Origin: Chitinophagaceae bacterium | GTDB lineage: Bacteria > Bacteroidota > Bacteroidia > Chitinophagales > Chitinophagaceae | DNA: 64,000 nucleotides | Reading direction: 5' to 3' | Assembly (NCBI GenBank): GCA_016720825.1 | Contig: JADKJV010000027.1 | Coordinates: forward strand, 172,093 to 236,092 | The notes under the pieces: generated by a model | What the model was told of the DNA's origin: nothing | Seen by the model: only the letters and a program-made list of their open reading frames with translations | Databases searched by the model: none | Made by a program: the position numbers and the translations under genes | In this document: positions 44,602 through 54,986 of the stretch, in pieces | How positions within the stretch are numbered: position 1 is the stretch's first letter | Layout: each line of letters starts with the position of its first letter

Positions 44602-45756
44602 AGCACGGAAAAGGGCGGCAAACATACTGTCGGCCCCGATACCTGCGCCCCTGAACCATTCCCTTTGCAACAGCTGCAAAGGGAATTTTTTTTGGAGCCA
44701 GTCTGCCTGCATTTCATTTTCTTTTTTGAATACAGAACAGGTGATATAGAGCAGCCAGCCACCCTTTTGCAAAGCAGGTACAGCATGGGACAATATCTTT
44801 TGCTGCAAGTCAGCATACTGGCCGATTGCTTCGGATTTAAAAAAACACAGCTGCTCCGGTGTCCTGCCCCAGGTACCGCTGCCCGAGCAGGGAACATCAG
44901 CAACTATCAATTGAAATGAGTCCGCCGGAAAAGGCTGCTGGTTTACCAGATCAGCTTCCCTGATTTCGCGGGCGCGAACGCCGGCTTCGGTAAATCTTTT
45001 ACCCAAATTAACCAGTATGGATTTCCTTATATCTGTTACCGTTAATTGTGTTGCAGGGAAAAGATCAGTCAGTAAGATGGATTTACCACCACTGCCGGCA
45101 CAGCAATCCCAGGCGGTCAATCCATCCGGTACGTTATGTTGCCGCAATAAAGAAAGCGTTTGACCCGAATGGAAATCCTGCACAATGGCATCATGCCCGA
45201 TTTGAATAATCGCATCAACGGGTGTATTGTTCGCCAGCCGGATCATATCACCATGCATTTCGGAAAAAACAATCCCGGCTTCTTTTAACTGCTGTTTTAC
45301 TTTTTGCTGTTTACCGGGCCTGAGCCTGATAAACAAATCAGGTTGCTGAAGGAATGAATGCCCCCACTCCATCGGATCAATGCCTTCGCTGAGTTCATGA
45401 CGCCAGGGGAAAATATGGCTGATTCCGTCGGGCTCACCCAATTGTTTGAATTTTTCCAGTACCGGTATTAGTCTCGCCGCAAACCATTCCGGCTGCAATG
45501 ATTCCAATAGAGAGTTGTTATCCGTTACACAAAGCCACTGCGCTGCGAGCAGTTTATCTTCAACGGTCATGGATGATAAAGCATGCCCGCAGCGGTAAAA
45601 GCAATACACCAGGTGCGAAACAGATTTACGGTCACGAGAGCCGTATTTGGAAGAACGGGCAAAAAAAGTTTTCAGGAATGCCGCCAAAGGCACTGAGCCA
45701 TCATATTCCTCTATAACAGAGGCAGCAGTTTTTATATAACTGTGATAACGGCTCAA
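44596..45756 (-). CDS. RNA (cytosine-5) methyltransferase, RsmB/NOL1/NOP2/Sun family
   Basis: A 386-residue AdoMet-dependent m5C methyltransferase. The AdoMet loop is WDCCAGSGGKSILL (about 221-234). Catalytic cysteines are in ADVPCSGSGTWGRTPEQL (about 290) and ITCSVFKKENEMQ (motif VI, about 345). The N-terminal 150 residues are an alpha domain with KTAASVIEEYDGSVPLAAFLKTFF similar to the NusB-like part of RsmB. Target, 16S C967 in E. coli RsmB, is probable but not certain. Note that the neighbouring 16S gene in this window is atypical, so no site check is possible. Confidence 0.85.
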   Translation of the reverse strand: MSRYHSYIKTAASVIEEYDGSVPLAAFLKTFFARSSKYGSRDRKSVSHLVYCFYRCGHALSSMTVEDKLLAAQWLCVTDNNSLLESLQPEWFAARLIPVLEKFKQLGEPDGISHIFPWRHELSEGIDPMEWGHSFLQQPDLFIRLRPGKQQKVKQQLKEAGIVFSEMHGDMIRLANNTPVDAIIQIGHDAIVQDFHSGQTLSLLRQHNVPDGLTAWDCCAGSGGKSILLTDLFPATQLTVTDIRKSILVNLGKRFTEAGVRAREIREADLVNQQPFPADSFQLIVADVPCSGSGTWGRTPEQLCFFKSEAIGQYADLQQKILSHAVPALQKGGWLLYITCSVFKKENEMQADWLQKKFPLQLLQREWFRGAGIGADSMFAALFRAL

Positions 45757-45775
45757 GCGGTAAAGTATTTATCAG

Positions 45776-47005
45776 TTAAACACCCAGCAATGTTTTCACC
45801 GGGTCTTTTCCGAATAAAAGCAAATCAGGATTCTCCAGCAATTCTTTTACACGCACCAGGAAACTGACTGACTCACGTCCGTCAATAATCCGGTGATCAT
45901 AACTCAAAGCCAGGTACATCATAGGCCGGATCACAACCTGTCCGTTTAATGCAACCGGACGCTCCTCAATTTTATGCATGCCGAGGATGGCACTCTGCGG
46001 AATATTAATAATCGGGGTACTGAGCAGTGAACCAAATACACCTCCATTGGTAATGGTAAAACTGCCGCCGGTCAGGTCTTCTGTTGTCAGCTTGCTGTCA
46101 CGTGCCTTACCTGCCAGTTCCACCACTTTCTTTTCAATATCAGCCATGCTGAGGCTTTCCGCATTCCTGATCACCGGAACTGTTAAACCACGGGGCGTGC
46201 TCACCGCAATACTGATATCAGCATAGTCATGGTAAATCAACTGGTCGCCATCTATATAGCCATTCACGGAAGGCCATTCGCCTAACGCTATGGCACATGC
46301 TTTTGCGAAAAAGCTCATGAAACCAAGACCAACGCCATGGATTTCCTTGAACTTGTCTTTGTATTTATTCCTCACTTCCATGATCCGGCTCATATCCACT
46401 TCATTAAAAGTGGTGAGCATGGCTGTGGTATTCTTGGCTTCTACTAATCTTCTTGAAATGGTTTTGCGGAGATTGCTCATTTTCTCTGTCCGCGTATTCC
46501 TGCTGAACAGCTCCTGTCCTTCATACGATTTTTGTCCGGGATGTGTTAATGCAGCCATCACATCCTCCTTCATAATCTTACCCTGGTAACCTGTAGGTGT
46601 AACTGATTTCGGATCGAGCTTTTTATCCGCAATGATGGCAGATGCCACTGGTGTGGCCTTAATATCATTGGATACTGCGGCTACCGGCGCTTCAGTAACC
46701 GGAGCTGGTTTGTCTTCTTTGGCGGCTGGGACCGCGGGCGTTTCTTTGGGCGTTGCAGTAGCAGGTTTAGCTGCCGTTTCATCTATACTGGCCAGCACGT
46801 CACCGATTTTGAGGCTATCGCCTTCTGCGGCTGTATACTGGATTACACCTGCTTTTTCCGCATTCACTTCAAAGGTGGCTTTTTCACTTTCCAGTTCGGC
46901 GATCACTTCATCACGCTCTACATAATCTCCTTTCTGCTTATTCCATTTCAGCAGCGTCACTTCTGTGATTGATTCACCTACCGCCGGGACTTTTATTTCA
47001 ATCAT
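45776..47005 (-). CDS. sucB: 2-oxoglutarate dehydrogenase E2 (dihydrolipoyl succinyltransferase)
   Basis: A 409-residue E2 of the TCA-cycle 2-oxoglutarate dehydrogenase complex. Lipoyl domain at residues 1-76 with modified lysine in ELESEKATFEV (K43). An Ala/Pro/Lys linker (ATPKETPAVPAAKEDKPAP) precedes the E3-binding segment (SVTPTGYQGKIMKEDVMAAL). The catalytic domain ends with the active-site SYDHRIIDGRESVSFLVRV (H-x-x-x-D-G). It follows sucA by 34 bp in the same operon. Dihydrolipoyl dehydrogenase is not in this window. Confidence 0.95.
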   Translation of the reverse strand: MIEIKVPAVGESITEVTLLKWNKQKGDYVERDEVIAELESEKATFEVNAEKAGVIQYTAAEGDSLKIGDVLASIDETAAKPATATPKETPAVPAAKEDKPAPVTEAPVAAVSNDIKATPVASAIIADKKLDPKSVTPTGYQGKIMKEDVMAALTHPGQKSYEGQELFSRNTRTEKMSNLRKTISRRLVEAKNTTAMLTTFNEVDMSRIMEVRNKYKDKFKEIHGVGLGFMSFFAKACAIALGEWPSVNGYIDGDQLIYHDYADISIAVSTPRGLTVPVIRNAESLSMADIEKKVVELAGKARDSKLTTEDLTGGSFTITNGGVFGSLLSTPIINIPQSAILGMHKIEERPVALNGQVVIRPMMYLALSYDHRIIDGRESVSFLVRVKELLENPDLLLFGKDPVKTLLGV

Positions 47006-47039
47006 GATTTCGTATTGAAAATGTCTTTAAAATTAGTGT

Positions 47040-49793
47040 TTATATTGAAAAGGCTGTTTCCAGCAACTCCGCCTGTTCCTGTGCATGCACTTTAGCATAT
47101 CCGGTGGCTGTGGATGCTGATGGCTGACGGCCAATCAGTCCAAATGCAAAACTCTTCAGGTTCATTTGCAGGAAAGATGCTGCTCCCATATTCAATGGTT
47201 CTTCCTGTACCCAGAACCAGGTGGCATTTCCATAGCGGGCATGCAGCTCTTCGAGTTGCTTATAAGGTAACGGGTAAATTTGTTCAAGACGTACCAGTGC
47301 GATATCCGTACGCTGTTCTTTTTGTTTTTTCTCTGCAAGGTCAAAATAAATTTTGCCGCTGCAGAAAATCACTTTTTTAACCAGTAAAGGATCAGCATCC
47401 TTATCATCAATCAGTTCACGGAATCCGCCTTCAGTAAATTCAGTCAGGCTGGAATAAGAACCGGGATGTCGCAGATTCGCTTTGGGTGCAAAATTTATTA
47501 ATGGCTTGCGGAACGGCCAGGCGATCTGCCGGCGAAGCATGTGGAATAAATTGGCAGAGGTAGTGATATTCGTGACCACCATATTCAGTTCAGCACACAA
47601 TTGTAAAAACCGTTCCAGCCTGGCGCTGCTGTGTTCCGGCCCCTGCCCTTCATAGCCATGCGGTAACAAAAGCGTGATGCCATTCATCCTGTTCCATTTC
47701 TGTTCACCGGCAGCAATAAACTGGTCAATCATGGTTTGCGCCCCGTTGGCAAAATCGCCGAACTGGGCTTCCCATAAAACCAGCGCATTCGGACTGGCCA
47801 GTGCATACCCGTACTCAAATCCCAACACACCATACTCACTCAGCAGGGAATTATATATCCTGAATTTACCGGCAGCACCGGGGATACGGCTTAACCGGTT
47901 ATACGGTTTATCATTGTTTTCATCTCTCAGAACCGCATGACGGTGGGAGAAAGTACCACGACGCACATCCTGTCCGCTCATACGTACATCTTTTCCATCC
48001 ACGAGCAAACTGGCATAAGCCATCAGCTCACCCGTAGCCCAGTCAAATTTCTGTTCTGTTTCAAACAACCGGATTTTATCCTGCAGGATTTTCTCCACCT
48101 TCCGCAGGGGTTTGAAATCCTCCGGCCATTTCATCAGCGCATCAAAAATGGATTTGATTTGTGCTGATGTAATTGCCGTAACCGGCGATTTATCAAAATC
48201 AGCCATTGTAGCTCGGCGTAAACTTTTCCAGGCCAGTTCAGGCGGCTGGTATGTATAGGGAAGCGGATTCTGTTTTACTTCATCCAGTCTTTCCTGTAAA
48301 TCAGACCAGAATTTCTTTTCCATTTCACGGGCCAGTTCTTGCGCATCAGCTTCACCATTCTCCAGCAGGTGTTTGATATATACTTCGCGGGGATTGGCAT
48401 GCTTGTCAATCAGTGCATACAAATGCGGCTGTGTGAATTTGGGATCATCGCCTTCATTATGTCCGTGCCTGCGGTAACAAACCAGGTCAATAAAGCAATC
48501 CGTATTAAACTCCTGGCGATAACGCATCGCGATCTCTGCACATTTTACGGCGGCTTCCGGGTCATCCCCGTTTACATGGAAGACCGGTGCCTGGATGGCA
48601 GCAGCCAATGACGTGCAATAATCAGAACTCCGGGCGTCATCAAAATCAGTAGTAAAACCAATCTGGTTATTGATCACAAAATGGATTGTGCCGCCGGTAT
48701 AATAACCACGGAGCACACACATTTGTAAAACTTCGTACACAATTCCCTGTCCGGCCACAGACGCATCACCATGGATTAATATAGGGAGGATGCTGTCGAA
48801 ATGGCTTTTATACATCACATCTGCCTTGGCCCTTGCAAATCCCACCACCACCGGGTCCACCGCTTCAAGGTGCGAAGGATTCGGCATCAGTTTCAGGTGA
48901 ATGGGTTTGTCATCCATCGTCAGCACATCACTGCCGTAACCCATATGGTATTTCACATCACCACTGCCCATGGTCTGGTCCACTTTGGCTGTACCTTCAA
49001 ATTCACTGAAGATCTGTTCATAGGTCTTGCACATGATATTCGCGAGCACATTCAGCCTGCCGCGGTGCGCCATACCGATTACCACTTCCTGCACTTCGTT
49101 GTTAGCCGCAGTATTGATGATGGCATCGAGAGCAGCAATAGTTGTTTCACCACCTTCGAGTGAAAATCTTTTCTGGCCTACATATTTGGTATGCAGGAAT
49201 TTTTCAAACATCACCCCCTGGTTCAGTTTCTCCAGGATTCTTTTTCTTTTATTCAATGGTAACGGACCAGGAATATAATTTTCAATTTCCCGCGTCAGCC
49301 ATTCCACTTTTTTGGGATCACTGATATATTTGAACTCAACACCAACGTGACCCGCATAACATTTTTCCAGTTGCTCGTGTATCGCACGCAGCGTAGTGCG
49401 GCCGAGACCGATAAATTGACCGGCATAAAATTCTTTATCGAGGTCGGCATCTGTAAAACCGAAATTGGACAAAGCGATATTCGCGCCACGGTCTTTTCTC
49501 TGACGGATAGGATTGGTGTTGGCAATCAGGTGGGCCTTGTTCCTGTATCCAAGGATCAGGCGGTATGCATTGATTTCAGCCAGCCAGTCAACATTGGATG
49601 GTGCAGTGCCGGTAACAGGCGTATCGGACTTTGCAGAACCATTTACAGAACCGGTTGAAACAGCAAAATCGAAGCCTTCGAAAAATTTCCTGAATTCAGG
49701 ATCAATCGATGACGGGTCCCGGAGAAAATCCCGGTACATATAATCAATAAATGAGGGATGCTGGCTGGTGATATACTGGATATCCTTCATCAT
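47040..49793 (-). CDS. sucA: 2-oxoglutarate dehydrogenase E1
   Basis: A 917-residue thiamine-diphosphate E1 that decarboxylates 2-oxoglutarate and passes the succinyl group to SucB. Landmarks: FLHTKYVGQKRFSLEGGET (about 191), IGMAHRGRLNVLANIM (about 231), thiamine-binding GDASVAGQGIVYEV (about 340) and NNQIGFTT, and FRKPLINFAPKANLRHP near the C terminus. The N-terminal E2-interaction segment (SQHPSFIDYMYRDFLRDP) is present. Start ATG 49791-49793 follows a 330-bp intergenic region. Full length for Bacteroidota. Confidence 0.95.
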   Translation of the reverse strand: MMKDIQYITSQHPSFIDYMYRDFLRDPSSIDPEFRKFFEGFDFAVSTGSVNGSAKSDTPVTGTAPSNVDWLAEINAYRLILGYRNKAHLIANTNPIRQRKDRGANIALSNFGFTDADLDKEFYAGQFIGLGRTTLRAIHEQLEKCYAGHVGVEFKYISDPKKVEWLTREIENYIPGPLPLNKRKRILEKLNQGVMFEKFLHTKYVGQKRFSLEGGETTIAALDAIINTAANNEVQEVVIGMAHRGRLNVLANIMCKTYEQIFSEFEGTAKVDQTMGSGDVKYHMGYGSDVLTMDDKPIHLKLMPNPSHLEAVDPVVVGFARAKADVMYKSHFDSILPILIHGDASVAGQGIVYEVLQMCVLRGYYTGGTIHFVINNQIGFTTDFDDARSSDYCTSLAAAIQAPVFHVNGDDPEAAVKCAEIAMRYRQEFNTDCFIDLVCYRRHGHNEGDDPKFTQPHLYALIDKHANPREVYIKHLLENGEADAQELAREMEKKFWSDLQERLDEVKQNPLPYTYQPPELAWKSLRRATMADFDKSPVTAITSAQIKSIFDALMKWPEDFKPLRKVEKILQDKIRLFETEQKFDWATGELMAYASLLVDGKDVRMSGQDVRRGTFSHRHAVLRDENNDKPYNRLSRIPGAAGKFRIYNSLLSEYGVLGFEYGYALASPNALVLWEAQFGDFANGAQTMIDQFIAAGEQKWNRMNGITLLLPHGYEGQGPEHSSARLERFLQLCAELNMVVTNITTSANLFHMLRRQIAWPFRKPLINFAPKANLRHPGSYSSLTEFTEGGFRELIDDKDADPLLVKKVIFCSGKIYFDLAEKKQKEQRTDIALVRLEQIYPLPYKQLEELHARYGNATWFWVQEEPLNMGAASFLQMNLKSFAFGLIGRQPSASTATGYAKVHAQEQAELLETAFSI

Positions 49794-49825
49794 AAACGCT
49801 TACAACTTTAGGGGAGTTTGGGAAG

Positions 49826-49868
49826 CGAAGTTAGTCTTTAGTCGTTAGTCTTCAGTCGCTAGTCTTGG
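49826..49868. repeat. TTAGTC word tract in a gene-free region
   Basis: About five copies of a 7-bp word (AGTCTTTAGTCGTTAGTC, TTCAGTCGCTAGTC) within the 331-bp gap 49794-50124. The remainder of the gap is A/T-rich with no reading frame and includes the rpsT promoter box. Confidence 0.75.
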
Positions 49869-50094
49869 CACTAGAGTACCTGAGTGATATCCGCATTTTG
49901 TATGTGAAAGCTGTTTCTATTTTTTTGGGACAAATGTGGAAAGCAAGAAGCTTTGTGTGATAAACATCAAAATGTTGATGTTTTTAATTAGTTGATTATC
50001 AATTAATTACTATTCGTAACTTCTTAGCTCCCGGAGATTCATGGTTTGTTCAAAAAATTGAACCATTCTCCCCGTTTATCTGACTGATTTCCCT

Positions 50095-50102
50095 TACCTT
50101 TG
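50095..50102 (+). promoter_or_regulatory. Bacteroidota -7 box (TACCTTTG) of rpsT
   Basis: Exact TAnnTTTG match 22 bp before rpsT. The transcript would have a very short 5' leader. The region further upstream is A/T-rich; no clear -33 TTTG at a standard distance. Confidence 0.65.
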
Positions 50103-50124
50103 CCATCCTAAAATTGATTAAAGA

Positions 50125-50376
50125 ATGGCCAATCACAGTGCAACTAAGAAAGACGCCCGCCAGGCAGCCAAAAGGACAGAACGCAATAAATACTACGGTA
50201 AAACAACCCGTAATGCAATCCGTGACCTGAAAGCCAAAAAAGGTACAGAGTTCACAGAAAAAATGCCTGTTGTTGCGAGCATGATCGACAAACTGGCCAA
50301 ACGCGGAGTTATCCATAAGAACAAAGCCGCTAACCTGAAGAGCAAACTGGCAAAGAAAGCCAACGCCGCTAAATAA
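50125..50376 (+). CDS. rpsT: Small ribosomal subunit protein bS20
   Basis: An 83-residue highly basic primary 16S-binding protein, starting MANHSATKKDARQAAKRTER and ending KKANAAK. The sequence NHSATKKDARQA is the bS20 family start with the characteristic Lys/Arg-Ala-rich helices. Length is normal. Monocistronic, with its own promoter and terminator. Confidence 0.95.
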   Translation: MANHSATKKDARQAAKRTERNKYYGKTTRNAIRDLKAKKGTEFTEKMPVVASMIDKLAKRGVIHKNKAANLKSKLAKKANAAK

Positions 50377-50401
50377 GCAGCATTGAAATCTATTATACAA
50401 G

Positions 50402-50428
50402 GCATCCTGGTGACAGGGTGCTTTTTTT
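50402..50428 (+). terminator. Intrinsic terminator of rpsT
   Basis: GCATCCTG/CAGGGTGC stem with a GTGA loop and seven T, 25 bp after the stop. Confidence 0.85.
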
Positions 50429-50429
50429 G

Positions 50430-50486
50430 TGCCCAGTTGCCAGTTGCCAGTTGCCAGTTGCCAGTTACCTGTCTCCTGCAACCTGC
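50430..50486. repeat. CAGTTGC word tract
   Basis: Five tandem CAGTTGC units (50432-50470) then CCTGTCTCCTGCAACCTG words. The same CAGTTGC word is used at 8521-8581. It opens the 587-bp gene-free region 50377-50963. Confidence 0.8.
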
Positions 50487-50830
50487 TCCCCGGAATAAGA
50501 TGCTCCAGATGTAATAACCCTGCAAATTTAACTTAGCATCTATTCCGTGCTTCGCCTGTTCCCTGCTAACCGAATACTGCCACCTGCTACCGGGCACCTG
50601 CTCCCTGCCACCTGCTCCCTGCACCTGCTCCGGCCCCCTGGTCGTTTCATTTCGAAGCAGCTTGAAATTCGTCCCCCAAAGGGGGAATAATGTACCAATA
50701 TTGTATGGCGTATATCGATACTTTCTACCTGCCTGCAACCTGCAACCTGCAACCTGCTCCCCGGAATTAGATGCTCCAGATGTAATAACCCTGCAAATTT
50801 AACTTAGCATCTATTCCGGGCTTCGCCTGC
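50487..50830. repeat. Composite repeat, copy 2: hairpin, 92-bp core, hairpin
   Basis: A long hairpin, CCGGAATAAGATGC ... TAGCATCTATTCC around a 30-base loop, occurs at 50487-50547 and again at 50758-50818, nearly identical. Between them is the 92-bp core 50630-50721, 86 of 92 identical to 8633-8724, set in CCTGCNA word tracts. The arms differ in sequence from those around copy 1 but occupy the same positions. No protein frame is evident. Confidence 0.8.
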
Positions 50831-50910
50831 TCCCTGCTAACCTGCCACCTGCACCTGCTACCTGCCAACCTGCTACCTGCCACCTGCTACCTGCCACCTG
50901 CTTCCTGCAA
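50831..50910. repeat. CCTGCNA word tract
   Basis: About ten imperfect words of CCTGCCA, CCTGCTA and CCTGCAC, the last gene-free segment before the S41 peptidase. A weak -7 box (TACATTTA) lies at about 50950. Confidence 0.75.
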
Positions 50911-50963
50911 AATAAACCAGTAGTCTATTCGTTAACCAGAGAACCCTGCCTACATTTAGCCTG

Positions 50964-53156
50964 ATGAAACAAGCCTCCCTCCTGTTTATACTCACCGTCT
51001 GCCTTTGTCGTGTACACGCACAGGACAATGCGGCGTTGCTCGACTTTGAACAGGAAGTGAAAGGATATAGTCCTGTTAACTGGGTTAAATCTGCGTATAG
51101 TAAAAAGATTATCCGGTTTGAAAGGGACAGCCAGCAGGCACAACATGGTAAGTTCGCATTAAGAATAACTGAAGACAACAGCGGCAATGGGAATTCAGAT
51201 GGAGCGATGTATATTAATTTACCACTTGATGTTTCAGGGAAAACACTCCGGTTTTCTTTTTATGCAAAACAAACAGTGCCGGGTGATACAGCAGGTTCAG
51301 TATCCTGCATCATCAGTGAAGACCGGGGAGAGAAAAAAACGCTGATTGCAGGCAGATCAATAATACAAGCGAAGGGCTGGACATTTTTTTCCAAAGAAGT
51401 ATCTCTTGACAGCCTCAAACTTCCGGTGCACCACCTGCGGGTAAACATTTTAGCGAAGTCACCCAATCCGTTTTGGGTAGATAACCTGTCGGTAGAGATA
51501 GATGGCAAAAATATCTCTGACATTCCATCCATGGCATCACGTGTGGATGAAAAGCCAGCACCGCTGACTGCACTCCAACAAACAAACCTGGCCCATTTAT
51601 GCAGGATCTGGGGTTTCCTGAAATATTTCCACCCGGCTGTGGCTGAAGGGAAATTTAACTGGAATGCAGAATTGTTCAGGATGATCCCCCAAGTTATGCA
51701 TGCGGCGAACCAAAAAGAACTGAGTACGCTTTTTACAGACTGGATAGAGAGTCTTGAACCGATTAATATCTGCGACACTTGTGACAATGCCATTCCCGCA
51801 AACAGCTTTACAAACAACATTGATCTCGGATGGATGTCAAGCCCGGATTTCAATGAAGCTTTGCAGCATAAGCTGCAGTATATCCTTGTAAGCAGGCATA
51901 GAGGGTCTGGTTTTTATGCAGAATACCAACAGCTGAAAAACCTCAGTTTTAATAATGATCCAACTTATGCGAACTGGCGTGATATTGAATTTCCCAACCT
52001 GAATTTCCGGCTCGAATTCCTGTTCAGGTACTGGAATATCATCCAGTATTTCTATCCTTATAAATATGAAATCGGCCAGGACTGGAATAAAATATTAGCG
52101 GATTTCCTGCCGCGGTTTATCACAGCACATGATGTTACAGCATATCATTTGCTGATGACAGAATTCGTAAACAGTGTAAACGATTCCCATTCTGTTATGC
52201 AGGATGAAATGGTGCCGGAAGAACTGGCTCCTTACCGCCTGCCGGTGAAAACGGTGATCATAAACCATACTGCTGTAGTAAATGGTTTTTACAGTGACTC
52301 AATGGCAAAGCTGGGTGGATTCAGGATCGGTGACCAGATTACAAGTATCGGTGGGAAAAGTATTGATGAGATTATTGCGGAAAGATCAAAATGGGCAAAC
52401 GGATCTAATGTACCTGTTAAGCTGGCCTTTCTTTGTTCATACGGATATATCACAGGCGGGAAAGATTCAATCATACCGGTTTCCCTGAAGCGTGACCAGC
52501 AACAAATCAGCCTGGATGCAAAAAGATACCGGGGGTTTCCCTTCAATAAAAACACTGAGCCTGCCTGGACACTGACAGCAACAGGAATCGGTTATGTTCA
52601 CATGGGGCTGCTGAAAAAGGAAGATATTGATCAGATGTTTCTTTCACTGAAAAATACATCGGCTATCATTTTTGACCTCAGGCATTATCCCAAAAGCACT
52701 GTCATGGGTATTTGTGAATACCTGTATGAGAAACGCACGTGCTTTGCAAAAGTGATGCACCCAGACCTTGATTTTCCCGGCAGTTTCCAATGGTTAGATC
52801 CGATCTGTTACATGCCCGGAAACGGAAAATCCCATTACACCGGGAAAATAATCATACTGGTGAATGAGAATACACAGAGCCAGGCTGAATGGACTGCCAT
52901 GGCTTTCCAGGCCGTACCGGGTACTGTTACAATAGGCAGCCAGACATCGGGTGCAGACGGTGATGTGTCTTATTTATACCTGGCCGGCAACTACAATACC
53001 ACGATGACCGGTCTTGGCATTTTCTATCCGGATGGAACACCCACCCAAAGAAGAGGAATTAAAATCGACATCGTTGTACATCCAACGGTGAATGGGATCA
53101 GGTCAGGTAAAGATGAAGTCCTTGAAAAGGCGCTGGAATTAGCCGGCGGGCAATAG
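50964..53156 (+). CDS. S41 family peptidase, secreted, with N-terminal beta-sandwich domain
   Basis: A 730-residue exported protease; signal peptide MKQASLLFILTVCLCRVHA. Residues 20-180 form a jelly-roll-like domain (FYAKQTVPGDTAGSVSCIISED). Residues about 195-400 are helical (LAHLCRIWGFLKYFHPAV; FRYWNIIQYFYPYKYEIG), the tail-protease-associated motif of this S41 subfamily. A PDZ-like part (DSMAKLGGFRIGDQITSIGGK, about 440) precedes the catalytic domain, with nucleophile Ser in NENTQSQAEWTAMAFQ (about 640) and base Lys region further on (KGIKIDIVVHPTV). It probably trims envelope or extracellular proteins. Confidence 0.85.
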   Translation: MKQASLLFILTVCLCRVHAQDNAALLDFEQEVKGYSPVNWVKSAYSKKIIRFERDSQQAQHGKFALRITEDNSGNGNSDGAMYINLPLDVSGKTLRFSFYAKQTVPGDTAGSVSCIISEDRGEKKTLIAGRSIIQAKGWTFFSKEVSLDSLKLPVHHLRVNILAKSPNPFWVDNLSVEIDGKNISDIPSMASRVDEKPAPLTALQQTNLAHLCRIWGFLKYFHPAVAEGKFNWNAELFRMIPQVMHAANQKELSTLFTDWIESLEPINICDTCDNAIPANSFTNNIDLGWMSSPDFNEALQHKLQYILVSRHRGSGFYAEYQQLKNLSFNNDPTYANWRDIEFPNLNFRLEFLFRYWNIIQYFYPYKYEIGQDWNKILADFLPRFITAHDVTAYHLLMTEFVNSVNDSHSVMQDEMVPEELAPYRLPVKTVIINHTAVVNGFYSDSMAKLGGFRIGDQITSIGGKSIDEIIAERSKWANGSNVPVKLAFLCSYGYITGGKDSIIPVSLKRDQQQISLDAKRYRGFPFNKNTEPAWTLTATGIGYVHMGLLKKEDIDQMFLSLKNTSAIIFDLRHYPKSTVMGICEYLYEKRTCFAKVMHPDLDFPGSFQWLDPICYMPGNGKSHYTGKIIILVNENTQSQAEWTAMAFQAVPGTVTIGSQTSGADGDVSYLYLAGNYNTTMTGLGIFYPDGTPTQRRGIKIDIVVHPTVNGIRSGKDEVLEKALELAGGQ

Positions 53157-53212
53157 CTCCTGCGTTATACCAGCGGTTACCTGTTAATCAAATTTTCCGC
53201 TAACTTCCCCGG

Positions 53213-54986
53213 ATGAAATTCCTGTTTACCACACTCCTTCTTGGTTCGCTGTCATTGGCACACGCACAGCTCCCCAAAACACAATTTGAAGAATCCGGCG
53301 GGAAACAATCCCCGGAATATCCGGATATAATCCGCTGGTGGCAGCAGCTTGACCAGCAATCGGATTATGTGAAAATGATGCCCATGGGAATGAGTGATGC
53401 CGGCTTTCCCCTGCACCTGGTGCTGGTATCTGCAGATAAGGATTTCTCGATCCCTTCATTGAAAAAAAAGAATAAAAGGATTATACTCGTCATGAACGGC
53501 ATCCATCCCGGCGAACCGGATGGTATTGATGCAAGCATGCTGCTTTGCAGGGATATCGCCGAAAATTAAAGTATGATGCAACGAACAAGGGCGGAAGATC
53601 GGTTGTCAAAACAAATGACTATAAGTTACCGGAAAATATAGTACTTGCTGTTATTCCCGTATATAACATCGGCGGATGTTTAAACCGCAGCGCCAACTAC
53701 CGCATTGACCAGAACGGCCCGGATGAAAAAGGTTTCCGCGGTAATTCCCAAAACCTCGATCTCAACCGCGACTTCATCAAATCTGATTCAAAAGAATCCC
53801 GTTCATTTGCTGAAATTTTCCACCTGCTTGATCCCGATGTATTCGTGGATAACCACGTGAGTGACGGTGCCGATTACCAGCATGTCATGACATTACTCAC
53901 TTCACAACACAACAAACTGGGTGGTGTGATGGGCGATTACCTGGATTCTGTTTTCGAACCGGCACTGTATGGGAAAATGAAATCAAAAGGTTTTGACCTC
54001 GTGCCGTATGTCAATTCATTTGGAGATACCCCGGAATCCGGCTGGCCTGAATACTGGGACAGTCCGCGATACAGCAGTGGCTATGCCAGCCTCTGGCAAA
54101 CTTTTGCCTTTGTACCGGAAACACATATGCTGAAACCTTATCCGCAAAGAGTACAGGCAACAAGGGCCATGATAGAATCTTTTATTGAATTCACAAGCGT
54201 CAACAGTGAAAAAATAAAATCCCTGCGCGACCAGGCCAAAGCAGCAGTAAGAACACAGGCTGAATTCCCGATTGCCTGGAAACTGAACAGGGACAAGTTC
54301 AGGGAAATCACCTTCCTCGGTTATGAAGCTGGCAGAAAACCCAGTGAGGTTTCCGGTTTACCACGTCTTTATTATGACAGGAATAAACCATTTGCAAAAA
54401 CAGTAAAGATTTATAATTACTATGCTGTAAAAACAGGTATCCGCAAACCGAAAGCCTACATCATACCACAGGGCTGGTGGAAGTAACAGATTTGCTGCAA
54501 CTGAATAAAGTGATCATGCGCCGATTGCTGCATGATACCACCATTGAAGGAACCGTTACCCGGATCACAGATTTTAAATCGAATGCCCGCCAGTATGAAA
54601 TGCACCATCCAAATACAGAAGTATCAGTAACAACCACAACTGAAAAAAAGACATTTCATGCAGGCGACTGGTTTATTCCCATGGACCAGGTAGCCAACCG
54701 TTTTATCGTTGAGACGCTCGAGCCACAGTCTGAAGACAGTTATTTTGCCTGGAATTTCTTTGATGCTATACTCGGGCAGAAAGAAGGTTTCTCCGGATAT
54801 TCATTTGAAGATATAGCGGCAGATTACCTGCGCAAAAACCCTGAGAGCCGGAAATTACTGGAAGATAAAAAGCAATCGGATACTGCTTTCGCCCGGGATG
54901 CGAGGGCACAGCTCAATTTTGTTTACCAGCATTCGCCTTATTTTGAAAATTCATACCAGTTATACCCGGTATTTAAAGTGGAGTAA
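53213..54986 (+). CDS. M14 family peptidase, two frameshifts
   Basis: Secreted zinc carboxypeptidase of about 590 residues spread over three frames. Frame 1 has signal peptide KFLFTTLLLGSLSLAHA and NGIHPGEPDGIDASMLLCRDIA, with zinc ligands His and Glu. At 53562 AAAA should be AAAAA, joining RDIAEKLKYDATNKGG. Frame 2 contains the PVYNIGGCLNR and DLNRDFIKSDS substrate region and FVDNHVSDGADYQH, the third zinc His. At 54474-54480 GG should be GGG, joining IIPQGWVEVTDLL to the third frame, whose C terminus (HPNTEVSVTTTTEKK ... ENSYQLYPVFKVE) is a beta domain. Reported as one gene. Confidence 0.8.
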
